Position numbers and translations under genes: made by a program
In this document: positions 26,837 to 34,462 of the stretch, in pieces
Numbering within the stretch: the stretch's first letter is position 1
How the letters are laid out: the number at the start of each line of letters is the position of its first letter
Notes under the pieces: model-generated
What the model saw: the letters and a program-made list of their open reading frames with translations, nothing else
Told to the model about the DNA's origin: nothing
Databases searched by the model: none
Assembly: GCF_000332095.2 (NCBI RefSeq)
Contig: NZ_KI913949.1
Coordinates: 4,612,769 to 4,676,768 of the forward strand
Length of the DNA stretch: 64,000 nt
DNA from: Leptolyngbya sp. PCC 6406
Lineage (GTDB): Bacteria > Cyanobacteriota > Cyanobacteriia > Phormidesmidales > Phormidesmidaceae
Reading direction: 5' to 3'

Positions 26837-26851
26837 TGATAATGATTATCA
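26837..26851. promoter_or_regulatory. Fur-family (Zur or Fur) box 1
   Basis: TGATAATGATTATCA, a perfect 7-1-7 inverted repeat, upstream of the flavoprotein/FeoB-like operon. The sequence is compatible with cyanobacterial Zur boxes and with the 7-1-7 core of Fur boxes. Confidence 0.85.
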
Positions 26852-26906
26852 TTCTTTCGTGCAACTAGAGTAATACCAATTCCCCGCAATAAGACTACAG
26901 ATGTCC

Positions 26907-27042
26907 GGCATCAACGTAAGCCGAGACAATATGGGCTCCGAGGAATTCAGGAGTCAGGAGTCAGAATCCAGTACTCTCCTAGATTCTGACTCCTAACTCC
27001 TAACTTCTCCCCACGACATTTGTCCCGCTTTGAGTTGATACC
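26907..27042 (+). repeat. MITE-like element M2, copy 1
   Basis: 136 bp with terminal inverted repeats GGCATCAACGTAAGCCGAGA and (inverted) GGTATCAACTCAAAGCGGGA. The interior is built of GGAGTCA-type heptamers arranged as a palindrome. Copies at 28956-29084 (inverted) and 54844-54979. Confidence 0.85.
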
Positions 27043-27101
27043 CCAGATGTCATCTAGCCCCCTTGGGGCGGCAAAGCCAACGACTTCGATAGAAATAAAG
27101 G

Positions 27102-28040
27102 CTACCCGGCCCAGGGCAGCCAGCCCGAACCCCGATGGCCAAAGTCGAACTGCTCGGGGTGAAAAATCTCGGCCAAAATTTCTAGGGAATCCACCAGGCG
27201 CGGCCCTGGACGGTTGAAGTACTGGTTGCCATCGGTAATGTAGACCCGCTGCTGGCGCACCGCCCTTAGGGTTTCCCAGGTTGGATGGTTGGCCAACGCC
27301 TGGGCCTCTCGACGGGTGACCGCTAGGTCGTAGCCACAGGGCATGATGACGATCACATCGGGGTCGGCAGCGGCCAATTCTTCCCAAGACATCCAGGGCG
27401 AATGGTGACCGGCGGTGGCCAATAGACACTGGCCACCGGCAAGTTGAACCAGCTCGGGCACCCAGTTACCGGCGGCCATCAGCGGTTCTGTCCATTCGAT
27501 GCAGACGACCGTTGGCTGCGGGGTCACGGTCGCGGCTCGGTGGGCGCAGGACTGAAGGCGGCACTGGAGATCGGCTAAAACCGCTGCTGTTTTGGTGGGC
27601 GCGGCCTCTCCTAAGAGGGTTGTGCCAATGCGTTCAATATCCGTCCAGACCTCTGCCAGTCGGTTGGGTTCGAGGGAAATAATCTGGGGATGACTCTGGG
27701 TGAGCTGAGCCACCGCCGCCTCTACCTCTCCCAGGCTGACAGCGCACACCTCACACTGGGCCTGGGTGACAATGTGGGTGGGTTTTAGGGCCTCTAGAAC
27801 CTCCAGGTTGACCCAATAGACGCTGAGAGCAGAGGTGAGGAGGTCGGTAACCCGCTGATGAATGGTGGCACTATCGCCAGCGGGGTTGAATTTAGGGGCC
27901 GTACAGACCGGCAGGGCTTGAACGGCGCAGGGATAGTCGCACTCGTGGCTACGGCCCACCAAGAACTCCCCCAGCCCAAGACCATAGACAATTTCAGTGG
28001 CACTGGGGATGAGGGAGATAATCCGGGGGGAGAATGGCAT
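27102..28040 (-). CDS. Cobalamin/siderophore-type periplasmic-binding fold protein without signal peptide
   Basis: 312 residues of the BtuF/FecB class III binding-protein fold, starting directly with IISLIPSATEIVYGLGLGE. Further conserved pieces are VGRSHECDYP, YWVNLEVLEALKPTHIVTQ and YITDGNQYFNRPGPRLVDSL. There is no signal peptide or lipobox, so the protein should be cytoplasmic and may store or sense a corrinoid or chelate rather than feed an ABC importer. It lies in the metal island between two M2 elements. No permease or ATPase gene is adjacent. Confidence 0.8.
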   Translation of the reverse strand: MPFSPRIISLIPSATEIVYGLGLGEFLVGRSHECDYPCAVQALPVCTAPKFNPAGDSATIHQRVTDLLTSALSVYWVNLEVLEALKPTHIVTQAQCEVCAVSLGEVEAAVAQLTQSHPQIISLEPNRLAEVWTDIERIGTTLLGEAAPTKTAAVLADLQCRLQSCAHRAATVTPQPTVVCIEWTEPLMAAGNWVPELVQLAGGQCLLATAGHHSPWMSWEELAAADPDVIVIMPCGYDLAVTRREAQALANHPTWETLRAVRQQRVYITDGNQYFNRPGPRLVDSLEILAEIFHPEQFDFGHRGSGWLPWAG

Positions 28041-28123
28041 AAAGTGACGACCTTGGGTGGAGACAGTGTTTATCGCTCTGTAGGAATTTTACGCGATTGG
28101 AAAATTGGGGTGATCGGGTGCCT

Positions 28124-28927
28124 CTATCCCGATATCGCTGCTGTGGCCACCCCTACTCCCACACAGACTGTGACGATCGCGCTGACCACAGACAACCGCT
28201 TCATCAGACCAGCAGCGATGGATGTTTCTTCTAACCACTGCCGAGCGTAGACGGCAACCAGCCCCAACGCCGTCAGCATTGAGGCCAGACCCAGGCTAAA
28301 CCAGCCCACCAGCACCAGGCCATAGGTGATTTGGTGGAGCGCGATGGCAGTCAGCAGCAGCACCAGGGCCGAAGGGCAGGGCACTAGGCCACCTGAGATG
28401 CCAACTGCCACCAGCGATCGCCAGTCTTCTGGGTGATGGTGGTTGTGATCATGGTGGTGGTGGTCGTGATTATGGTGATGGTGATCAGAATCGTGATGAT
28501 GATCGGGGGGGCCATGGCTGTGGTGGTGATCAGACCTCAGGCGCACGGCCAGCAGCTTGAGGCCGACCAGACAAATCACCACCCCGCTAAGCGCCCCCAA
28601 AATGGGATACACCCGATCAAGAACGATATACTGCGAGGCCAACAGCGTTGCCACCCCCAGCGCAAACACCGTCGCCATGTGGGTCACCGTGGTGGTAATG
28701 CCCAACCACAGTGCCGCCCCTGGGGTACCGCGACTGCCCACCAAATAAGCCCCCACCAGGGTTTTGCCGTGGCCGGGAGACAGGGCGTGAACGGCACCAA
28801 AGCCAAAGGCGATCGCCATGCCCAGGGCGATCGCCCCTGGTCTAGGCTGAGCGCCTAAAAGCTGGGTCAGCTGGCTGACTGCTTCCAGGTGGGCCAGCAG
28901 GGGCGGCAATATCGGGCATAGGGCCAT
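28124..28927 (-). CDS. NicO/RcnA-family Ni/Co transporter with His-rich loop
   Basis: Around 267 residues and six to seven membrane helices. The family motif HALSPGHGKTLVGAYLVG and the second half GISGGLVPCPSALVLLL are clear. A cytosolic loop is packed with His and Asp (DHHHDSDHHHHNHDHHHHDH), which binds divalent metals. The frame is open to 28978, but those residues come from the M2 element, so ATG 28927 is preferred. A Fur-family box lies 200 bases upstream, beyond the M2 insertion. Transport direction and metal are not evident. Confidence 0.85.
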   Translation of the reverse strand: MALCPILPPLLAHLEAVSQLTQLLGAQPRPGAIALGMAIAFGFGAVHALSPGHGKTLVGAYLVGSRGTPGAALWLGITTTVTHMATVFALGVATLLASQYIVLDRVYPILGALSGVVICLVGLKLLAVRLRSDHHHSHGPPDHHHDSDHHHHNHDHHHHDHNHHHPEDWRSLVAVGISGGLVPCPSALVLLLTAIALHQITYGLVLVGWFSLGLASMLTALGLVAVYARQWLEETSIAAGLMKRLSVVSAIVTVCVGVGVATAAISG

Positions 28928-28955
28928 GGCGATAGTCTCCGGTCTAGGACAGAGG

Positions 28956-29084
28956 GGTATCAACTCAAAGCGGGACAAATCTCTGGGGGAGGAGTTAGGA
29001 GCCAGAACCTAGGAGAGTACTGGATTCTGACTCCTGACTCCTGAATTCCTCGGAACCCATATTGTCTCGGCTTACGCTGATACC
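28956..29084 (-). repeat. MITE-like element M2, copy 2
   Basis: 129 bp inverted copy, inserted between the Fur-family box at 29127 and the NicO gene. Ends GGTATCAACTCAAAGCGGGA and (inverted) GGTATCAGCGTAAGCCGAGA. Confidence 0.85.
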
Positions 29085-29126
29085 CGGACAGAGTGCTGAT
29101 CAATGCTGCGGATTTGATTAATAGAA

Positions 29127-29141
29127 TGATAATCATTATCA
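29127..29141. promoter_or_regulatory. Fur-family (Zur or Fur) box 2
   Basis: TGATAATCATTATCA, a perfect 7-1-7 palindrome 52 bases ahead of yidD and about 200 bases ahead of the divergent NicO gene. Confidence 0.85.
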
Positions 29142-29192
29142 TAGTTTTGTCCAATCTCCCCACGACAGGATCGTTCCCGCTCCTCTAAAGCC

Positions 29193-29489
29193 ATGCTCCA
29201 AACCCTGCTGACTTGGCTGATTCAAGGCTATCGGATGGTTTTATCGCCGCTGTTGCCGCCCACCTGTCGGTTTACCCCCACCTGCTCGCAATATGCTCTG
29301 GAGGCGATCGCTCGCTACGGAGCCCTAAAAGGAAGCTGGCTGGCGATTCGCCGCATTTTGCGGTGCCACCCCTTCCACCCCGGCGGCTATGACCCCGTGC
29401 CAGAGGTGTTCTGGACGGTGGACACGATGCCTCTGAGTCGCGCCATCGAGAAATCTGCCCAAGTACCGAAACGGTGGCGCGATCGCTAA
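29193..29489 (+). CDS. yidD: Membrane protein insertion efficiency factor YidD
   Basis: 98 residues with the family signature [20 protein letters not shown] followed by [11 protein letters not shown] and [17 protein letters not shown]. YidD assists YidC/Oxa1 insertase at the membrane. Here it is not next to rnpA or yidC, where it usually sits, but directly behind a Fur-family box. It may therefore be a metal-responsive copy. The three conserved Cys could be relevant. Confidence 0.92.
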   Translation: MLQTLLTWLIQGYRMVLSPLLPPTCRFTPTCSQYALEAIARYGALKGSWLAIRRILRCHPFHPGGYDPVPEVFWTVDTMPLSRAIEKSAQVPKRWRDR

Positions 29490-29585
29490 TGGTTCAACCG
29501 CCCTAGCCAGACCGAGATTATTGTGTTAATTCTTGCAAAGAAGATTTGAAAAGTGAAGCCCTTAACAAATGGGAGATTAACGGTC

Positions 29586-29729
29586 ATGGAAAACAACGAA
29601 AGTAAGTTTGGGTTTGTTAACTTTGCAGAAACCTGGAACGGTCGCCTAGCCATGCTGGGTTTTGTGATCGGGGTTGCCACCGAGATTTTGACCGGCCAAG
29701 GCATTTTGTCTCAAATTGGCCTCATGTAA
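29586..29729 (+). CDS. High-light-inducible protein, short HliC type
   Basis: 47 residues, with GFVNFAETWNGRLAMLGFVI carrying the chlorophyll-binding ExxNGRxAM motif and a single helix. Length and layout match HliC-type Hlips, which pair with HliD and chlorophyll synthase or photosystem II assembly complexes. The AAATGGGAGATTAACGGTC stretch supplies a GGAG site. A strong terminator follows. Confidence 0.9.
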   Translation: MENNESKFGFVNFAETWNGRLAMLGFVIGVATEILTGQGILSQIGLM

Positions 29730-29757
29730 GCTGCCGAGCCCAGTCTCAGATTTCTTT

Positions 29758-29788
29758 AGCCGGGGTGCGTTTGCACACCCCGGCTTTT
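29758..29788 (+). terminator. Intrinsic terminator after the short hli gene
   Basis: AGCCGGGGTG pairs with CACCCCGGCT (8-base loop) and runs into TTTT. Also placed to stop the convergent WD40 gene. Confidence 0.82.
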
Positions 29789-29796
29789 CAATGTCT

Positions 29797-30864
29797 TTAC
29801 ACTGCTGACCACACCAGCACCTCCCCTTGCTGCCCTCCAGCCGCCAAATGCTGCCCCCCAGGATGCCAGGCCAGGGCAGAGAATCCCTCTTGAGCCCCCT
29901 CTAAAATTTGGGCCGCATTCACAGCGGCTTGCCACAAAATAATCCAGCCATCCTCCGAGAGGGAAGCCAGCAGGCCCGTCTTGGGCTGAAAGGCCACATC
30001 TAGTACAGTGCCGCTGTGCAGATCCAGCAGCCAGCTTTCCCAATCTTCTCCTGGCACCAGCACCCCCATCACCACCAGTTCGCGGGTAGCCGCCGCTAAA
30101 ATCGGTGACTTATCCGCATCGGGAATGTCGGCCCAAGCCAGCTGGCGCACCTTGCCCGGAAACCCCTGAAGCAACGTCGGTAAGTCTGTCGGGGCAACCG
30201 GCGTCTGCTGCAAACAATGCACCTGAGCCCAGGTCAGCACGCCCACGCTATTGTCTTGATTGGCTGAGGCTAAGTACGCCCCCTCTGGCGACCATTGCAA
30301 GCGCCGACTGGCAGACAGTAGCTCCCATTGGTAGCGGGGCTTTTGCCACTGGGGTACCGCCCAAATATAAACCTGCTGCTGGGCCGAGACTGCAAAATGG
30401 TCCCCATTGGGAGACCAGCCTAAATCTTGGACATGAGCAGGCAGCACTAAGCTGGTGAGGATCTCCGCGCGATCAGCATCCCAAATTTGGACGGTCTTTC
30501 CCCGGTTGAAAGCCAGCCAATTTTCCTGGGGATGCCACTGAAGTCGGTCAACCCAGGCAGAACCGCATTCCAGACTATCTATCTCGTGGGGCAACTCGTT
30601 GTGCATCTGCCAAAGGGTGACATTGCCCGCTTGCCCCGCTGCGGCCAGCCATTGGCCATCGCCAGAGAAGTCAAGGGCATCGATCGAGAGACCACTGCCC
30701 GGTTGCAGTGGCACTGCCAGGAAGTTTTGCAGTAGCGACACCTCGCCGCCGCCACTGGCGATCGCCAGGGTATTGCCCACAGGTGACCAGGCCAGCGCAG
30801 TGACATAATCTGCCAGGGCGTGCTGGGCACTGAGCTCTACTAGGGGTTTTCGAGAAAGGGCCAT
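29797..30864 (-). CDS. WD40-repeat beta-propeller protein
   Basis: About 355 residues of WD40-like repeats (e.g. VTALAWSPVGNTLAIASGGGEVSLL, GQWLAAAGQAGNVTLWQ, HLAAGGQQGEVLVWSA), enough for six or seven blades and no other domain. The open frame reaches 30939, but the upstream gene ends at 30875 and ATG 30864 gives a propeller from the start. It is the second gene of a likely two-gene operon behind Fur-family box 3, suggesting a scaffold or metal-trafficking partner of the Zn-ribbon-like protein. This is inference from position. Confidence 0.8.
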   Translation of the reverse strand: MALSRKPLVELSAQHALADYVTALAWSPVGNTLAIASGGGEVSLLQNFLAVPLQPGSGLSIDALDFSGDGQWLAAAGQAGNVTLWQMHNELPHEIDSLECGSAWVDRLQWHPQENWLAFNRGKTVQIWDADRAEILTSLVLPAHVQDLGWSPNGDHFAVSAQQQVYIWAVPQWQKPRYQWELLSASRRLQWSPEGAYLASANQDNSVGVLTWAQVHCLQQTPVAPTDLPTLLQGFPGKVRQLAWADIPDADKSPILAAATRELVVMGVLVPGEDWESWLLDLHSGTVLDVAFQPKTGLLASLSEDGWIILWQAAVNAAQILEGAQEGFSALAWHPGGQHLAAGGQQGEVLVWSAV

Positions 30865-30874
30865 AGCTGGGCAA

Positions 30875-31384
30875 TTAGCGGGTTCTAAATCGGGGATAGC
30901 TGAGTTGAGCAACCGAGTCTGCGACGGTGGTGAGCTCAAAGTTCACGCTCGTCCAGCGGGGGGCTACCTGGGGCAGAGGGCTAAACAATAGGGGAATGCC
31001 AAACAGCTTATGTCCCAGGGGATATAGCCGCTTAAGGGAGGGCGACTCTCGGCCCATGCCGCCATCGAATAGGGTTTGATAGCGCTGGGCAATGGTGATT
31101 TGGGTAGCCCTGCGGCCCTGGCGATGCAGTTGGTCGAGGGCTTCGCCGATCTCAAACCGCAGGCCATCGACGTGAATGTGCTGGCGATACCAGAGGCTCT
31201 CCCACTGGTGCCAGCAGCGGCCCGACACGACATGAATCAACTCACCGGTGGTGCTGACCGCAAAGGCACCATGCCTGGGGCACAGGTAGGTATCGGTGAG
31301 AAACAGGGCCGGAATGGTGCGGTGGCAGTGGGGGCACCGAATCTCTGGGCCAAAGGCGGGGTAGTCGATGGCGGGGTGCAGCAT
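30875..31384 (-). CDS. TIGR02652-like protein with CxxC zinc-ribbon
   Basis: Around 169 residues. The N-terminus FGPEIRCPHCHRTIPALFLT followed by TYLCPRHGAF forms a CxxC...C...H ribbon that should bind zinc. The remainder (GRCWHQWESLWYRQHIHVDG, SLKRLYPLGHKLFGIPLLF) resembles a cyanobacterial family of unknown function (TIGR02652), which I recall rather than can test. ATG 31384 puts the ribbon near the N-terminus; ATG 31414 is an alternative. Fur-family box 3 lies about 70 bases upstream. Confidence 0.78.
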   Translation of the reverse strand: MLHPAIDYPAFGPEIRCPHCHRTIPALFLTDTYLCPRHGAFAVSTTGELIHVVSGRCWHQWESLWYRQHIHVDGLRFEIGEALDQLHRQGRRATQITIAQRYQTLFDGGMGRESPSLKRLYPLGHKLFGIPLLFSPLPQVAPRWTSVNFELTTVADSVAQLSYPRFRTR

Positions 31385-31454
31385 GGTGTTTATTACTGTT
31401 GCAAGATGACGCAAACGCTTCCGGCTTTTCCATGAGGCTCAAGGGTGACTAGAA

Positions 31455-31469
31455 TGATAATCATTATCA
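31455..31469. promoter_or_regulatory. Fur-family (Zur or Fur) box 3
   Basis: TGATAATCATTATCA, perfect 7-1-7 palindrome, between the TIGR02652-like/WD40 operon (minus) and the gene at 31619 (plus). Confidence 0.85.
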
Positions 31470-31618
31470 CAATAAAGCATGGGGACTGAGAATTGTTAGC
31501 GCTTTTCCTGACTCTTGGCTGGAAAGGAAATTCAGCGATTGCTATTCAGAGCCGATCACCTGATTCCCGAACAGATTCAGATGTTAAACTTAACGTCAAG
31601 TGATGGAGCAGAGACATT

Positions 31619-32029
31619 GTGGCAAGGGTTTTCACCGGTCGGGTCGTGATTCCAGGCGACAAAATCAACGAGTACTTTGAGGCACTGCAAAAAGCAGAGG
31701 CTGCCAGGGCACCGTTTCGTGAATCCTTGGAGCAGTTGAATCAGGAATTTGGTGAGTATTTAGCCACCAAATACGTTCGTAAAACGGTTCGGAAGCATAC
31801 GGGTATCGTGGATTTGTTTATCCACTTTATTTGTGGCTACACCGATGCCGAGCAGCTTGAAGACATCACCAAAGGAATGGTGAATAGTCACTTTCGCAGT
31901 TGGTACAAGCGGAAGGTGATGGATTCGGCAAGGGAAAGTGATTTACGGGTAGCACTACGGAAGTTTTTTCAGTTTTTGGCTGCCGAAAAAGCCATGACCT
32001 ATCAAAAAGTGCTAGATGCCTTGAAGTAG
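31619..32029 (+). CDS. Helical protein of unknown function, recombinase core-binding-like
   Basis: 136 residues, all-helical in appearance, beginning with GTG (GGAG upstream). The stretches IVDLFIHFICGYTDAEQLED and VNSHFRSWYKRKVMDSARES, then VALRKFFQFLAAEKAMTYQK resemble the N-terminal DNA-binding four-helix domain of tyrosine recombinases. No catalytic domain follows and no Arg-His-Arg-Tyr set is present. It could be a stand-alone regulator or a truncated integrase. Position behind Fur-family box 3 would fit metal control. Confidence 0.65.
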   Translation: MARVFTGRVVIPGDKINEYFEALQKAEAARAPFRESLEQLNQEFGEYLATKYVRKTVRKHTGIVDLFIHFICGYTDAEQLEDITKGMVNSHFRSWYKRKVMDSARESDLRVALRKFFQFLAAEKAMTYQKVLDALK

Positions 32030-32056
32030 CTATCATACGGCATCTGATTGACAAGC

Positions 32057-32339
32057 TCATTCAAGATTGCATGACCCTTGCAGATACTGCAAAGCAGCAC
32101 GCTCTGCCAAGTCCCGCACAAATGCTTGATGAATTGGGTCAGCAATTCCAGTTTGCAGCTCATTCAGCACCTCCATTATCCTATTCAAACACCCTCTGAA
32201 GCGATTCTCAAAGGTTTGCCATACCAAATATTCCTGTACCCCATTGCAGCGATAGGTATTCTGCCTCAGCGCCAGTCAGGCGATCGCCACTCTCCAAGGG
32301 TGGAATCGGAATGAAACGAGCAGGCTGTTGTAACACCAT
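32057..32339 (-). pseudogene. Uma2/DUF820 family pseudogene
   Basis: Minus-strand remnant of a Uma2 endonuclease-like gene. The start encodes MVLQQPARFIPIPPLESGDR, a typical Uma2 opening. After a large deletion another frame reads RCNGVQEYLVWQTFENRF, the typical Uma2 C-terminal motif. The nuclease core is missing. A frame behind it (MEVLNELQTGIADPIHQAF) could be a separate short protein. Confidence 0.65.
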
Positions 32340-32377
32340 AGTCAAGCTCTAGATCGATGAAGGAAATAGTATCGATT

Positions 32378-33271
32378 TTAGTCAACATAGCGCCGGAACG
32401 ATGCCCCAATGTCAGGCTGCTCCGGAATGCCTAGATCTTGACAAACAACTCGAAATCCCAAGTCATCATGCCCATCCTCTGCATCATCTGGAGCCCGAAA
32501 CGCCGATCGACAATTTGCGACAACATCATGCCAGGAGCCACCACGAATCACTCGTCGAGTTGAATCTCCATCCCAAATCCAGGCTGTACCATCGGTTGGA
32601 GCGCCATAGTAGTTGACATGCCAATGATCTACACACCATTCGTAAACATTGCCATGCATATCGTACAACCCAAACGCATTGGCGATCCCAAAGCTGCCGA
32701 CGGGGGTTGTCTGCTTCCCATATTTTTGGATCTTACTGCCTCTCGCTTGACTGTTGTAATTTGCCGCCGATCGATTGAGGACATCTCCAAAATGAAATGG
32801 GGTAGAAGTTCCAGCACGACAGGCGTATTCCCATTCTGCTTCGCTGGGGAATCGATAAGAACGACCTGTTTTGGCTACTAGTCTTTCACAAAATTCGATC
32901 GCTTCAAACCAGGAGATTTGCTCAACTGGATAATCAGCTCCCCGGTGGCAGGCGGAAATTGGCTCTAGTTCATCATGAATTAAAGGGAGATCAGCGATCG
33001 CTCTCCACTGAGCCTGTGTCACCAAAAACTTACCCATCCAAAAACCATTCACGGCCACAGGATGTTGAGGTATTTCATCTGGGGAATGCTCTATTTCATC
33101 AGGAGTAGCCCCCATTAAAAACGATCCACCTGGAATCCAAATTAATTCTAGATTGACTCCCAGTGCCAGTTTTTCCGTGAAACAGATTCCAGTATGGCGA
33201 GCAGAGTCGCTGACTTGACCCAATCCGTTGAGATAAACCGTCTCAAACTCAAAGGACGTTACGCCTGTCAC
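32378..33271 (-). CDS. Formylglycine-generating-enzyme-like (SUMF1/FGE) domain protein
   Basis: 297 residues with one FGE-sulfatase domain: IPGGSFLMGATPDE, GFWMGKFLVTQAQWRA, RFPSEAEWEYACRAGT, NAFGLYDMHGNVYEWC and VIRGGSWHDVVANCRSAFR. The C-type-lectin-like fold serves in formylglycine generation, EgtB-like oxidations or as a binding module; the paired active-site Cys of true FGE are not evident. It is the last gene of the thrS operon, starting one base after its neighbour. About 25 residues extend past the fold. Confidence 0.82.
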   Translation of the reverse strand: MTGVTSFEFETVYLNGLGQVSDSARHTGICFTEKLALGVNLELIWIPGGSFLMGATPDEIEHSPDEIPQHPVAVNGFWMGKFLVTQAQWRAIADLPLIHDELEPISACHRGADYPVEQISWFEAIEFCERLVAKTGRSYRFPSEAEWEYACRAGTSTPFHFGDVLNRSAANYNSQARGSKIQKYGKQTTPVGSFGIANAFGLYDMHGNVYEWCVDHWHVNYYGAPTDGTAWIWDGDSTRRVIRGGSWHDVVANCRSAFRAPDDAEDGHDDLGFRVVCQDLGIPEQPDIGASFRRYVD

Positions 33272-33272
33272 A

Positions 33273-33467
33273 TCAGGTCACTTCAATCACGACATTACTG
33301 ATGTGGGTAATCAACGTCTTGTCATCTTGAGTGATTACTTTGACATACCCACTGGCAATACAATATTCTACCGATTTCGCCTCAATTGCTTGTGATGAAG
33401 TCACCAAAGTTACTTTGGCGTTTTCAATGTAGTTCGTTGCATAGTGCTGAATGGTTGTCATCGTCAT
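33273..33467 (-). CDS. Small hypothetical protein
   Basis: 64 residues, mostly beta-strand in appearance (AKVTLVTSSQAIEAKSVEYC, SGYVKVITQDDKTLITHISN). No domain recognised. The stop nearly touches the start of the FGE-like gene, so the two are translationally coupled. Tight spacing in a run of minus-strand genes supports a real product. Confidence 0.55.
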   Translation of the reverse strand: MTMTTIQHYATNYIENAKVTLVTSSQAIEAKSVEYCIASGYVKVITQDDKTLITHISNVVIEVT

Positions 33468-33509
33468 TAATTTCCGACTAGATTGACTATGGTAATATCT
33501 TGTCTTTGG

Positions 33510-33890
33510 TTAGGGTTGAGGCCAGGGCGGAATTCTTGCCAAGATGCCTTTTTGCAGGGGCTCAGGACGTAATTGGCGCGGCACCAAGCCGTTAGGGCTG
33601 GCAGCGTATTGGATGGCCAATTTCGCGATCGCGCCAGCACTCTCCAGCGGTGGCAAATCGCCAAACATCAGCGTGGTTTTTTGAGGGGCAGCCAGGGCGA
33701 TCGCACAAAACCGATGGCAGGCGCTGAGGCATTCCACCGCCTCAAGGGTAAAGTCGGGCGGTAGGTGCCCCTGCTGCTGTAATTGCTGCAACTGTTGGCA
33801 GAGATGGTATCCCCCTCGGTAGCCCAGGTGCTCTCGCTGGGTTGCTGAAAAGGCGCAGGAGGTGCAAACAAATAGGGCATGGTGGGCCAT
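33510..33890 (-). CDS. DUF1636-like Cys-rich metal-binding protein
   Basis: 126 residues with LFVCTSCAFSATQREH at the N-terminus and VECLSACHRFCAIALAAPQK in the middle, then LMFGDLPPLESAGAIAKLA. The CxxC plus CxxxCxxxC pattern and thioredoxin-like-ferredoxin order match DUF1636, predicted 2Fe-2S or metal proteins often near cobalt or zinc genes. It starts 3 bases after the upstream gene, within the thrS operon. Confidence 0.75.
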   Translation of the reverse strand: MAHHALFVCTSCAFSATQREHLGYRGGYHLCQQLQQLQQQGHLPPDFTLEAVECLSACHRFCAIALAAPQKTTLMFGDLPPLESAGAIAKLAIQYAASPNGLVPRQLRPEPLQKGILARIPPWPQP

Positions 33891-33893
33891 GGT

Positions 33894-34151
33894 TTAGCTC
33901 CCTTGAACTGCTTTGATTACATCTGCCGTACTGATATCGCCAATAGCTTTGTGGATTTTGTACTGCTGCGTCGGCTGGGTGAGGATGATGATAGCCGTTT
34001 CTACCGGCGGGCAGCCAGGTTCTCGACACTGAAGCTGATTGATAGAAATAGTCGTTTCTGCATCTAACTTGAGCAGTTCCGCAATCTGAGCCTTAAGCCG
34101 CTGTAAAACCGCCGGATCAACAGTGGATTTGGGTTGAGAAAATAAGTCCAT
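33894..34151 (-). CDS. Small conserved-looking protein with CREPGCPP motif
   Basis: 85 residues with helical N-terminus (LQRLKAQIAELLKLDAETTI), then LQCREPGCPPVETAIIILT and QYKIHKAIGDISTADVIKAV. I have seen this arrangement next to metal-chaperone GTPases in other genomes but cannot name a family. ATG 34151 is preferred to 34166 by spacing. It lies between two other Cys-bearing genes in the thrS operon. Confidence 0.65.
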   Translation of the reverse strand: MDLFSQPKSTVDPAVLQRLKAQIAELLKLDAETTISINQLQCREPGCPPVETAIIILTQPTQQYKIHKAIGDISTADVIKAVQGS

Positions 34152-34170
34152 GGTAGAGGTTGACACTGGG

Positions 34171-34404
34171 CTATAGGGTAATCACTTGGTCGGGTATGTT
34201 GCCGCTGAGGGCAGGGTAGAGATCGGGGAAACAACCCACCGTCACCCTCTCCACCACATATCTGACGGCACAATGTCCTGGTTCTTTGCGCCCGGTTCCG
34301 GTAGGCGTACCCCAACAGGGTCCGTCCCCAGCTAAATTCCGCTCCAGAGCACACATGTCACACATCATCAGCACAATATTTTGCTCTTTGGCTACTACTG
34401 CCAA
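34171..34404 (-). CDS. Cys-rich DsrE-like C-terminal fragment
   Basis: A minus-strand frame with LMMCDMCALERN, GPCWGTPTG, GHCAVRYVVE and VTVGCFPDLYPALSGNIPDQ. No internal stop. The protein-like sequence continues upstream in frame (VFFDDHCFVLRQGDPIGER) as far as about 34467, inside the last codons of thrS, but no ATG or GTG is available there. TTG 34404 is the first conventional start. It looks like the C-terminal part of a DsrE/TusD-type protein whose N-terminus was lost when it became joined behind thrS, or it uses an unusual start. Confidence 0.5.
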   Translation of the reverse strand: MAVVAKEQNIVLMMCDMCALERNLAGDGPCWGTPTGTGRKEPGHCAVRYVVERVTVGCFPDLYPALSGNIPDQVITL

Positions 34405-34462
34405 CCTTTCACCGATAGGGTCACCCTGGCGTAAGACAAAGCAGTGGTCGTCAAAAAAGACC

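Noticed and set aside
31619-32029. An active phage or integron integrase
   Set aside because: Only a core-binding-like helical domain is present; the catalytic domain and attachment sites are absent.
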